This document shows, piece by piece, positions 17,319-25,536 of a stretch of DNA of 64,000 bases. The notes beneath the pieces are model-generated. The model ran no database searches and was not told where the DNA came from. It saw only the letters and a program-made list of their open reading frames with translations. Both the position numbers and the translations under genes were made by a program. The stretch's first letter is position 1; every line of letters begins with the position of its first letter. Source of the stretch: Dehalococcoidia bacterium (GTDB lineage Bacteria; Chloroflexota; Dehalococcoidia; DSTF01; JACRBR01); assembly GCA_021462855.1 (NCBI GenBank), contig JAJTXQ010000014.1:230042-294041 (forward strand), read 5' to 3'.

Positions 17319-19475
17319 TCAGTCGGTGAAGCGCAGCTCCAGGAGCTCAACGGGCGCGTCGCGTGTGGTGGTGATGTCGACATCGATTGCCGTCACGGCG
17401 CCCGCGACCACCGGCCACTCCACCGAGCCGCCACCGAACAGGTGCGCGACCGCCCGCACGGCGCCACCCCGCTGCAGCGTCACGCGCCCGCGCCCGAACG
17501 GCACGATGCCGACGGCCGGCGCATCGCCGATCGCACCGTCGCCGAGCGATGCGATGACAACATCGCACTCCGCGCGCGCGACGCCCGGCGCGGCTGCCGG
17601 TCGCTCCGGCGTGCCACGCAGCGCCGCCACGACGATGCCGCCGCCCTCCGTCCGCCCCCACGAACGTGCGACCGGACCGGCGGCCGCATCGTAGAGTTCG
17701 GCGTCGAAGAACACGACATCGAACAGCGGCGACCGCCGCGCGATGCGCGCGACGCCGTTGTAGCGGGCGGCGAGCGCCGGCGTCATCGTCTCCTTGAACT
17801 CATCGCCGATCAGCGGCGCGATGATCCCCGGGACGCCGATCACCGCCGTGTCGAGCCAGATGCCCGGGGTCGAGCGCCAGTCGTAGCCGCTGGAGCCGTA
17901 CGGGATCATCCCGAACGCGCCGCAGAGCGACGTGAGCAACGCGCGGCGCGCGAAGCCCGCGCCGTAGTCGCCGCGAGACATCCAGAGGTCGTCGACACCG
18001 CTCAGGTCGACGTATTCGCCCACGAGCGGCGTGATGCAGTAATAGAGGATCGCGATCCGCGGATCCTCCTCCTTGATCGCGCCACAGACAACGCGCAGGA
18101 ACTCGAAGAACAGCCGCTCGCCGCCGCGCGATGGGTCGGACGGCCCGGCGACGTCCGGGCGCGGGATCTCGTAGCCGAAATCGATCTTGACCATCGCCGG
18201 GCGGTACGCGCGGACGAGGTGCCGGGCGCGCTCGCGCAGGTGCGCCGCCGCGCGCTCGTCCGTCGGATCGAAGATGAACCACGCGCGCTCGCGCTCGCGC
18301 ACGACGTACGGCTCGCCGGCCGGCGTCTTCAGCACCGCGGCGGCATCGAGCCCGAGCGCCTCGTAGTCCTCGCAGCGGGGGAACGCCGTCCACAGCCCGA
18401 CCTCACGGCCATCGGCGCGGACCGCGTCGAGCGCGGCCACAAACGACGGGAAGCGCCCGGCGTCGTGCTCGAGCGACCCGTACACGCCCTCCCACTTGTC
18501 GTCGATCACGAATAGCCGCGCGGCGATGCCGGATGCGCGCACATCGGCGTGGATCTCGCGCAGCGCCTGCTCGTTGAACCGGTCGAGAAAGGCGCGGCGC
18601 AGGATCTGGTCACCCCACGTGTCGTACTGCGCCAGGAACGCCGCGTCCGGCACATCGTCGCTGCGCCTGCGGGCGTAGCCGTCGGCGACGAGCGCGTCGA
18701 AGTACGCGCGCGCGGCGCGGTACCAGTCGCCGCCCGGCGCGATCACCAGCGGGTCGTCGAACACGATCGGGCCGGGTCCGGCGCGATGGCCCCACAGGTC
18801 GCCGCGCACGTGGACCTCGTACGACAGCGCGCCACCATGCGTCGTCAGCAGCACGTTGCCGTCCGGCACGCCGGCCAGCCCGATGCACGCGGCGGCATGG
18901 CGCTCCGTCCACGCGCACACGAAGTAGTGCGGCAGCGCCCACTGCTGGTGATGCGTCCCCGCGTCGTTGCCAAAGCAGCCGACGGAGAAGCGCACCGGCT
19001 CGGGCGGGTCGAGCGGAAAGATCGCCTGTTCGGGATCCTGCTTCCCGCCCGGCACGGCGCACCATCGCGCCGCGCCCGCCGGCACGATGCGGCCGTCGCG
19101 CAGCGCCGCGAGCCATGCGTACCGCACAACGGCATGCGCCGTCGCGGGGGCATACGTCACACGTTCGAGCACGATGTGCGTCGCGGCGAACCGCACCGTC
19201 AGCTCGACCTCGGCGTCGCCATTCGCGCCGCGCCACGCCACGATCAGCCGTCCGCCATCGGTGGCATGGCGCGCATACGTCCCGGCAACCGCCGCCGGCG
19301 CGCGCGCGACCTCGAACGCCGGCTGCAGCGGGTGCCGGAGGATCAGCGTGCCCGTCGCGTCGCGCAGTTCGGCGATGTCGTCCGCCGGCGTCCAGCGCCA
19401 GCGGTACGCGGACGCATCGACCGTGACGGCGCCGTCGCGGTCGATGATTTGCAGGCGTGTGTTGGGCTCGGGCAT
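17319..19475 (-). CDS. Clan GH-D-like (alpha-galactosidase/GH36-type) glycoside hydrolase
   Basis: A 718-residue protein with an N-terminal beta-sandwich region (about 1-260), a TIM-barrel-like centre (about 270-570) and a C-terminal beta domain. The centre has the GH36/GH31-type pattern: FVIDDKWEG, EVGLWTAFP, then MVKIDFGYE with Asp432 as candidate nucleophile, and LWMSRGDYG with Asp503 as candidate acid/base. Such enzymes cleave alpha-galactosides or related alpha-glycosides. No signal peptide is visible, so it likely acts on imported oligosaccharide. It is divergently transcribed from the sugar ABC importer at 19642, which supports a joint uptake-and-hydrolysis role. The exact family and substrate are uncertain. 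Confidence 0.7.
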   Translation of the reverse strand: MPEPNTRLQIIDRDGAVTVDASAYRWRWTPADDIAELRDATGTLILRHPLQPAFEVARAPAAVAGTYARHATDGGRLIVAWRGANGDAEVELTVRFAATHIVLERVTYAPATAHAVVRYAWLAALRDGRIVPAGAARWCAVPGGKQDPEQAIFPLDPPEPVRFSVGCFGNDAGTHHQQWALPHYFVCAWTERHAAACIGLAGVPDGNVLLTTHGGALSYEVHVRGDLWGHRAGPGPIVFDDPLVIAPGGDWYRAARAYFDALVADGYARRRSDDVPDAAFLAQYDTWGDQILRRAFLDRFNEQALREIHADVRASGIAARLFVIDDKWEGVYGSLEHDAGRFPSFVAALDAVRADGREVGLWTAFPRCEDYEALGLDAAAVLKTPAGEPYVVRERERAWFIFDPTDERAAAHLRERARHLVRAYRPAMVKIDFGYEIPRPDVAGPSDPSRGGERLFFEFLRVVCGAIKEEDPRIAILYYCITPLVGEYVDLSGVDDLWMSRGDYGAGFARRALLTSLCGAFGMIPYGSSGYDWRSTPGIWLDTAVIGVPGIIAPLIGDEFKETMTPALAARYNGVARIARRSPLFDVVFFDAELYDAAAGPVARSWGRTEGGGIVVAALRGTPERPAAAPGVARAECDVVIASLGDGAIGDAPAVGIVPFGRGRVTLQRGGAVRAVAHLFGGGSVEWPVVAGAVTAIDVDITTTRDAPVELLELRFTD

Positions 19476-19496
19476 CGCGCGCTCGCTGGTCGGCGG

Positions 19497-19502
19497 ATTA
19501 TA
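19497..19502 (-). promoter_or_regulatory. Consensus -10 element for the GH-D-like hydrolase gene
   Basis: A perfect TATAAT on the minus strand, 22 bases before the start codon at 19475. No convincing -35 hexamer is found at 16-19 bases. Position and sequence fit a sigma70-type promoter with a short leader. Confidence 0.5.
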
Positions 19503-19641
19503 GCCTCCCGGGCGCGCTGGAGGGCGCCGGTGCCGGATGGCCTCATTGACTTGGGACGGAGCGCTGTGGCGGCCGGGCGCGGGATCGCATTAAATGCTGA
19601 AGCAACGGGGCGCGGCCCTGCCGGACGGGTGGAGCAAGCCA

Positions 19642-20724
19642 ATGAGCCGCATCGAGCTCCGGAACGTCAACAAGTTCTTCGGCGACGTCGTCGCCGTCCG
19701 CGACTTCAACCTGGAGATCGAGGACAAGGAGTTCCTCGTCCTGCTCGGGCCGTCGGGCTGCGGCAAGTCCACGGCGTTGCGCCTCATCGCCGGGCTCGAG
19801 GAGCCGACGTCCGGCGAGATCATCATCGGCGACGACGTGGTGAACGACGTCGAGGCGAAGAACCGCGACATCGCGATGGTGTTCCAGAGCTACGCGCTGT
19901 ATCCGCACATGACGGTGCGGCGGAACATCGAGGTTCCGCTCAAGACGCGCAAGATACCGAAGCGTGAGCGCGACGAGCTCATCGCGGAGGCGGCGCGGTG
20001 GCTGGACCTCGAGCCGCTGCTGAACCGGCGCCCGGCGGAGCTGTCTGGCGGCCAGCGACAGCGCGTCGCGCTGGCGCGCGCGATCGTGCGCCGGCCGCGC
20101 GCGTTCCTCATGGACGAGCCGCTGTCCAATCTCGATGCCAAACTGCGCGTGAAGACGCGCGCGGAGCTCGTGTCGATGCACCGCGAGCTGGCGCGGACGT
20201 TCGTGTACGTCACCCACGACCAGGTTGAGGCCATGACGATGGCGACGCGCATCGCCGTGATCAACGATGGCGCGCTGCAGCAGGTCGGCCCGCCGCAGAG
20301 CGTCTACGAACGCCCCGCGAACACGTTCGTCGCGCAGTTCATCGGCAGCCCGCCGATGAACGTCGTGCGCGGCACGCTCGTCCGCGACGGCGAGGCTTTC
20401 GCGATCGATGTCCCGGGCGGCCGCATCCCGCTGCCGCCATCGCTCGGCCCGACCGCCGCGGCGGCAAGCCGCGCCGACCTCCTCGTCGGCGTAAGGCCCG
20501 AGCATCTGTCGTTCGATGGCGGGCCCGTCCGGGCGCAGGTGCGCGTCGTCGAGTCGCTGGGGCATGAGCGCCACGTCATCTGCGACCTGTCGCCCGACGA
20601 GTTCGCGATCGTGCGTCTCGCTGCCGATGAGCCGGCGCCGTCCGTCGGCGACACCGTCGGCCTGACGGCGCACCCGGAGCACATCCACCTGTTCAACCCG
20701 GAGACGACGGAGCGGGTGAGCTGA
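19642..20724 (+). CDS. Sugar ABC transporter ATP-binding protein (UgpC/MsmK type)
   Basis: The ATPase of a CUT1-type carbohydrate importer, 360 residues. It has Walker A GPSGCGKST (36-44), signature LSGGQRQR, Walker B LMDEPLSNLD, the switch histidine in THDQ, and a C-terminal OB-fold regulatory domain (RPEHL segment). ATG 19642 is preferred: GGAG sits 7 bases upstream and homology starts at once. A 16-codon in-frame extension to 19594 is possible but has no ribosome site. The stop overlaps the first permease start by one base, so the importer is one operon: ATPase, two permeases, two binding proteins. Confidence 0.96.
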   Translation: MSRIELRNVNKFFGDVVAVRDFNLEIEDKEFLVLLGPSGCGKSTALRLIAGLEEPTSGEIIIGDDVVNDVEAKNRDIAMVFQSYALYPHMTVRRNIEVPLKTRKIPKRERDELIAEAARWLDLEPLLNRRPAELSGGQRQRVALARAIVRRPRAFLMDEPLSNLDAKLRVKTRAELVSMHRELARTFVYVTHDQVEAMTMATRIAVINDGALQQVGPPQSVYERPANTFVAQFIGSPPMNVVRGTLVRDGEAFAIDVPGGRIPLPPSLGPTAAAASRADLLVGVRPEHLSFDGGPVRAQVRVVESLGHERHVICDLSPDEFAIVRLAADEPAPSVGDTVGLTAHPEHIHLFNPETTERVS

Positions 20725-21668
20725 TGCGCGACGCAGGCCTGATCGGCGAGGCGTCGGCAACATCCTCGTTGCGGGTGCGGACGCGCCGGAACGCGCGTCT
20801 GCGCGAGGCGCTGTTCGCCCTCGTGCTCCTCGCGCCGTCGATCGCGCTGTTCTCGACGTTCGCGTTCTACCCGCTCATCAAGACGTTCTACCTGGGGTTC
20901 TTCCGCAGCGATCCGTTCGGGCTGAGCGCGTCGTACGTCGGGTTCGACCAGTACATCGACGTGCTGGGGTCTGACCGGTTCCACCGCAGCCTGTTCACCA
21001 CCGGGCTGTTCGCGCTGTTCACCGTGCCGACCGGGCTCGTGCTGGGCCTCGGCCTGGCGCTGCTCGCGCACCAGAAGCTGCGCGGGATGATCATCTACCG
21101 CACGATCTTCTCATCGACCGTCGCGACGTCGGTCGCCGTCGCCTCGGTGATGTGGCTGACGCTGCTGAACCCGAGCATTGGCATCATCAACTATGGCCTG
21201 AAGGAGACGGGGTTTGAGCCGATCAACTGGCTCGGCGACCCGGAGTGGGCGCTCCCCGCGGTGTCGCTGACGACGATCTGGCTCAACCTCGGATTCACGT
21301 TCATCGTCATCCTCGCCGGCCTGCAGACGATCCCCGAGGAGTTGCACGAAAGCGCGAAGGTCGACGGCGCGGGCGCGGTCTCGCGCCTGTTCAACGTCAC
21401 GCTGCCCATGCTGTCGCCGACGCTGCTCTTTTCGGTCGTCGTGCTGACCATCAACGCATTCCAGTCGTTCGGGCAGATCGACCTGCTGACGCAGGGCGGC
21501 CCGCTCGACCGCACGAACGTCATCGTGTACTCGATCTATACCGAGGGGTTCCGCAACTTCAACGAGGGCGTCGCGGCGGCGCAGGGCGTCGCGCTGTTCT
21601 TCATCGTCCTCACGCTGACGCTGATCCAATTCCGCTTCCTCGAACGGCGGGGGTTTTATGGCAACTAA
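20724..21668 (+). CDS. Sugar ABC transporter permease (UgpA/MalF type)
   Basis: A 314-residue inner-membrane permease with about six transmembrane helices. The EAA loop that docks to the ATPase reads ELHESAKVDGAGAVSRLFNVTLP. It would pair with the next gene to form the translocation channel. It overlaps the ATPase stop by one base and the second permease start by eleven, showing tight coupling. The cargo is probably a sugar or polyol; it is not identifiable more closely. Confidence 0.95.
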   Translation: MRDAGLIGEASATSSLRVRTRRNARLREALFALVLLAPSIALFSTFAFYPLIKTFYLGFFRSDPFGLSASYVGFDQYIDVLGSDRFHRSLFTTGLFALFTVPTGLVLGLGLALLAHQKLRGMIIYRTIFSSTVATSVAVASVMWLTLLNPSIGIINYGLKETGFEPINWLGDPEWALPAVSLTTIWLNLGFTFIVILAGLQTIPEELHESAKVDGAGAVSRLFNVTLPMLSPTLLFSVVVLTINAFQSFGQIDLLTQGGPLDRTNVIVYSIYTEGFRNFNEGVAAAQGVALFFIVLTLTLIQFRFLERRGFYGN

Positions 21669-22521
21669 TGTGCCCGCGCCGCGGCGGCGGCCGTTCCGCT
21701 GGCAACGCGTCGCGACCGAAGCCGCGCAGTACCTCGCGCTGACCGTCGCGGCGGCCGTCATCCTCGGCCCGGTGTACATCACCGTCATCTACTCGCTGCA
21801 GCCGGTCGAGAAGATCTTCTCGTACCCGCCGCAGCTGTACGTCACCGACCCGCAGTGGGATTCATACAAGCGTGCGTTCGAGACGGGTTCGCTCGGCCGG
21901 TACCTCATCAACAGCTTCGTCGTGTCGCTGGCGATCACCGCCGGGCAGGTGACGACGTCGGTGCTGGCGGCGTACGCGTTCGCGTTCCTGCGGTTCCCGT
22001 TCCGCAACCTGCTGTTCGTCGTGTTCCTCGCGACCTTGATGGTCCCGTGGGAGGTGACGATCATCCCGAACTACCAGACGATCTCGACGCTCGGCTGGCT
22101 CGACTCGTACCAGGGACTGATCGTGCCGTTCCTCGCCACGGCGTTCGGGACGTTCCTGCTGCGGCAGGCGTTCCTCACTGTGCCGCGCGACTTGCGCGAC
22201 GCGGCGGCGATGGACGGCTACGGGCACATCGGCTTCATGCTGCAGGTGGCGGTGCCGCTATCGCGGGCGGCCGTCGGCGCGCTGGCGGTATTCTCATTCC
22301 TGATGGCGTGGAACCAGTACCTGTGGCCACTGCTGATCACGAACGAGGACGAGCATCGCACGGTGCAGATCGGCCTGAAGGCGCTCGTCTCCGCGAACAT
22401 CGACGAGTTCAACCTCGTGATGGCCGGGACGGTGATCGCGGCTGCGCCCATCCTCGCGCTGCTCGTGCTGTTCCAGAAGCAGCTGATCCGCGGACTCACA
22501 TCGGGAGCGATCAAGGGATGA
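21658..22521 (+). CDS. Sugar ABC transporter permease (UgpE/MalG type)
   Basis: A 287-residue partner permease with about six helices and the EAA loop DLRDAAAMDGYGHIGFMLQV. The ATG lies inside the end of the first permease gene. Its stop overlaps the start of the first binding-protein gene (ATGA). Fold, size and order match CUT1 importers such as UgpAE or MalFG. Confidence 0.95.
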   Translation: MATNVPAPRRRPFRWQRVATEAAQYLALTVAAAVILGPVYITVIYSLQPVEKIFSYPPQLYVTDPQWDSYKRAFETGSLGRYLINSFVVSLAITAGQVTTSVLAAYAFAFLRFPFRNLLFVVFLATLMVPWEVTIIPNYQTISTLGWLDSYQGLIVPFLATAFGTFLLRQAFLTVPRDLRDAAAMDGYGHIGFMLQVAVPLSRAAVGALAVFSFLMAWNQYLWPLLITNEDEHRTVQIGLKALVSANIDEFNLVMAGTVIAAAPILALLVLFQKQLIRGLTSGAIKG

Positions 22522-23921
22522 AGACGCAACGCACGGCCGCCAGCATGACCGGCGCGCTCGCCGCGCTCAGCATCGCCGTCGCGGGCATCCTGTCGGCGTG
22601 CGGCGGCGACAGCGGCGGCTCGTTCTCCGCCACCTGCCCGCGGGGCGAGATCGACAAAGCCGGCGGCAAGGTGCAGGTGTTGTTCTGGCACGCCATGACC
22701 GCCGCCAACCGTGACACGATCGAGCGCATGGTGGGCGAGTTCAACGCCTCGCAGGACAAGGTCGAAGTGCAGGCGGTGTTCCAGGGGTCGTACGGCGACA
22801 ACGTCACCAAGTACTTCACCGCGCTCCGTGGCGGCGCCCTGCCCGACATCATCCAGGTCGAGGACACGTCGTCGCAGCGGATGGTCGACAGCCAGAGCGT
22901 CGCCCGCGCGCAGGACTGCATCGATGCGACGGGCTACGACCTGTCGGACCACCTCGAACGTGTCATCGCCTACTACAGCATCGAAGGCAAGATGTGGCCG
23001 TACCCGTTCAACGTGTCGAACCCGGTGCTGTACTACAACAAGCTCGCGTTCGAGAAGGCCGGCCTCGACCCGAACCAGCCGCCGAGGACGCTCGACGAGG
23101 TGCGCACGTACTCGCAAAAGATCGTCGACGCGGGCGCCGCCAACCACGGCATGTCAATCGAGCTCGGCGGCTGGTTCTTTGAGCAGTGGATGGCGAAGGC
23201 CGGCCAGACGTTTGTCGACAACGACAACGGCCGGTCGGCGCGGGCCACCTCGGTGCAGTTCGACAACGACACCGGCCGCCGCATCTTCGCGTGGCTCGAT
23301 GGCATGGTCGACGACGGCCTCGCCGTGAACGTCGGGCGCAACCCGAGCGGCGCCGACCACCTCCTGGCCATCGGCAGCAGCGACGCGGCGATGACGATCG
23401 GCACGTCGGCGGCGATGCGGACGGTGTACGGCGTGCTGGAGAGCGGCCAGTTCCCGCACGTGAAGGTCGGCGTGGCGCCGATGCCCGGGCTCGATGCGGC
23501 GGACGCCGGCGGCGTCGAGGTCGGCGGCGGCGCGCTGTTTATCGTCAACCGCGCGTCCGCGGCAAAGCAGGAGGGCGCGCGCATCTTCGCAGAGTGGCTG
23601 AACGCGCCGGAACAGCAGGCAGCATGGCACATCGGCAGCGGCTACATCCCCGTCAGGGAGTCGGCGTCGCAGTTGCCCGACGTGCAGGAGCTGTGGGCGG
23701 AGTTCCCCCAGTTCAAGGTGGCATACGACCAGCTGCTGTCGGGCGAGACGAACGCGGCGAGTGCGGGCACGGTGCTCGGGCCATACGCCGCCGTCCGCGA
23801 GGCGATGGTCGAGGCGATGGAACAGATGCTGCTGCAGGGCAAGGCGCCCGATGCCGCCCTCGCCGACGCGGCGAAGGCAGCGAATTCGGCGATCAAGGAA
23901 TACAACGACCGCATCCGGTGA
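22518..23921 (+). CDS. Extracellular sugar-binding lipoprotein (UgpB-like), copy 1
   Basis: A 467-residue solute-binding protein that captures the substrate outside and delivers it to the permeases. The signal peptide ends in a lipobox, GILSACGG, so it is lipid-anchored. The mature part has the family 1 binding-protein pattern: FWHAMTAANRDTIERMVGEF near the N-terminus, LPDIIQVED, MWPYPFNVSNPVLYYNK, and a C-terminal tail ending IKEYNDRIR. The ATG overlaps the preceding permease stop. A clear paralogue follows directly. Confidence 0.95.
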   Translation: MKTQRTAASMTGALAALSIAVAGILSACGGDSGGSFSATCPRGEIDKAGGKVQVLFWHAMTAANRDTIERMVGEFNASQDKVEVQAVFQGSYGDNVTKYFTALRGGALPDIIQVEDTSSQRMVDSQSVARAQDCIDATGYDLSDHLERVIAYYSIEGKMWPYPFNVSNPVLYYNKLAFEKAGLDPNQPPRTLDEVRTYSQKIVDAGAANHGMSIELGGWFFEQWMAKAGQTFVDNDNGRSARATSVQFDNDTGRRIFAWLDGMVDDGLAVNVGRNPSGADHLLAIGSSDAAMTIGTSAAMRTVYGVLESGQFPHVKVGVAPMPGLDAADAGGVEVGGGALFIVNRASAAKQEGARIFAEWLNAPEQQAAWHIGSGYIPVRESASQLPDVQELWAEFPQFKVAYDQLLSGETNAASAGTVLGPYAAVREAMVEAMEQMLLQGKAPDAALADAAKAANSAIKEYNDRIR

Positions 23922-23947
23922 CGCCGGCAGCACGAAGGGGGAGCACG

Positions 23948-25321
23948 ATGCGAGCGATGCGCGCGGCGATGGCGATGGCCATCGTGCTGGTGGCGGCGGC
24001 GCCCGCCTGCGGCGGCGACAGCGGCGGCCCTGCCCTCGGCGAATGCCCGACGGGGCTCGTCGAGAAGGCGTCCGGGCCGGTGGCCATCGACTTCTGGTTC
24101 GCGGAACAGGCTGCCAACCAGGACACGCTGCTGCGCATGGTGGACGAGTTCAACGCTTCGCAGCGGCAGGTGCGCGTCAACCCCGTCTTCCAGGGCAGCT
24201 ACGACGAGAGCACCGCCAAGTACCTCGCCGCGCTCCGGAGCGGCGCCCTCCCGGACATCGTGCAGGTGGTCGATTTCGAGACGCAGCGCGTCATCGACAG
24301 CCGCAGTGTCGCCCGCGCGCAGGACTGCATCGATGCGGAACGCACCGACCTGTCCGACTTCCTCCCGCGTGTGCTGGCGTACTGGAGCATCGGCGGCGAC
24401 CTGTGGTCGTACCCGTTCACCGCCGCCGCCGACGTGCTGTACTACAACGCGCGCGCGTTCGAGAAGGCGGGGCTCGACCCGCAGGATCCGCCGGCGTCGC
24501 TCGAAGAAGTGCGGCGGCAGTCGCAACAGCTGGTCGACTCGGGCGTCGCGCGACACGGCATCTCGGTGGAAATGCACGCGTGGTCGTTCGAGAACTGGCT
24601 CTCGACCTACGGGCAGACGCTCGTCAACAACGGCAACGGGCGCGACGGCCGCGCGACCGAGGCCGCTTTCGACAGCGACGCCGGCCGCGAGATCTTCGCA
24701 TGGCTCGACTCGATGGTCGACAGCGGCCTCGCGGTCAACGTCGGGCGCAACCTCAGCGGAGCCGACACGCTGCTGCCGATCGGCTCCGGCGACGTGGCGA
24801 TGACGCACGGCTCGTCGGCGGCGATGCGGTCGGTGTTCGGCGTGCTGGAGAGCGGCGAGTTCCCGGATGTGAAGGTCGGGGTCGCGCCGATGGCGGGCGG
24901 CGGCAAGGGCGTCGTCGTCGGCGGCGCGTCGCTGTTCATCGTCAACAAATCATCACCGGTCGAGCAGGAGGCGGCACGCATCTTCGTGCGCTGGCTGCAT
25001 GAGCCGGCGCAGCAGGCGGCGTGGCACATCGGCACCGGCTACATCCCCCTGAGGAAGTCGGCGGCCGACCAGCCCGCGCTCGCCGAGTTCTGGGGCGCCA
25101 ACCCGCAATTCCGCGTGGCCTACGACGTGCTGTCCGGCGCCGAGGTCACACCGGCGAACTCCGGCGCCGTCGTCGGCGCGTTCAGCGAAGTGCGCCGCGC
25201 GGTCGTGGAGGCGATGGAGCAGATGCTGCTGCAGGGCGCCGCCCCGGACAGCGCGCTATCCGCCGGCGCGCGCAACGCCACCAACGCGATCAAGAGCTAC
25301 AACGACCGCCTGCCAAAGTGA
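23948..25321 (+). CDS. Extracellular sugar-binding lipoprotein (UgpB-like), copy 2
   Basis: A 457-residue paralogue of the preceding binding protein. Shared blocks include SVARAQDCIDA, FNASQ, VFQGSY and YNDR at the end. The signal peptide ends near APACGG, a weaker lipobox. AGGGGGAG precedes the ATG at 23948; an in-frame ATG at 23957 is also possible. The substrate pocket differs in places: copy 1 reads WPYPFNVSNPVLYYNK where copy 2 reads WSYPFTAAADVLYYNA. The two proteins may therefore bind different ligands and feed one channel. It is the last gene of the importer operon, followed by a hairpin. Confidence 0.94.
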   Translation: MRAMRAAMAMAIVLVAAAPACGGDSGGPALGECPTGLVEKASGPVAIDFWFAEQAANQDTLLRMVDEFNASQRQVRVNPVFQGSYDESTAKYLAALRSGALPDIVQVVDFETQRVIDSRSVARAQDCIDAERTDLSDFLPRVLAYWSIGGDLWSYPFTAAADVLYYNARAFEKAGLDPQDPPASLEEVRRQSQQLVDSGVARHGISVEMHAWSFENWLSTYGQTLVNNGNGRDGRATEAAFDSDAGREIFAWLDSMVDSGLAVNVGRNLSGADTLLPIGSGDVAMTHGSSAAMRSVFGVLESGEFPDVKVGVAPMAGGGKGVVVGGASLFIVNKSSPVEQEAARIFVRWLHEPAQQAAWHIGTGYIPLRKSAADQPALAEFWGANPQFRVAYDVLSGAEVTPANSGAVVGAFSEVRRAVVEAMEQMLLQGAAPDSALSAGARNATNAIKSYNDRLPK

Positions 25322-25399
25322 GACGGCGCGTCCCGCCTGCCCCATCGCGGCCGCCGAAGACGTCGATTCCTGACTGACCGGCACGCCTCGATGGGCGGC

Positions 25400-25423
25400 G
25401 CGGGCCGGGTTCGCCCGGCCCGC
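25400..25423 (+). terminator. UUCG-loop hairpin after the ABC importer operon
   Basis: A perfect 10-base stem GCGGGCCGGG / CCCGGCCCGC closed by a TTCG tetraloop, 79 bases after the second binding-protein stop. A T-rich run (TTTCGGGGTTTTCTG) follows about 13 bases later. This suits transcription termination, although the T-run is not directly attached. Confidence 0.55.
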
Positions 25424-25536
25424 CCGCCCAGCAGCTTTCGGGGTTTTCTGCCGACGATCTTGCCGTACGCCCCATCGGGAGGCGCGCCTACGCTGCCGAT
25501 TCCGATACGAGCGTTCGCGCAACGATCGAGGTGGAC

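Noticed and set aside
19546-19595. TTGACT and TTAAAT before the ABC importer as a promoter
   Set aside because: The two elements are 38 bases apart, far outside sigma70 spacing.
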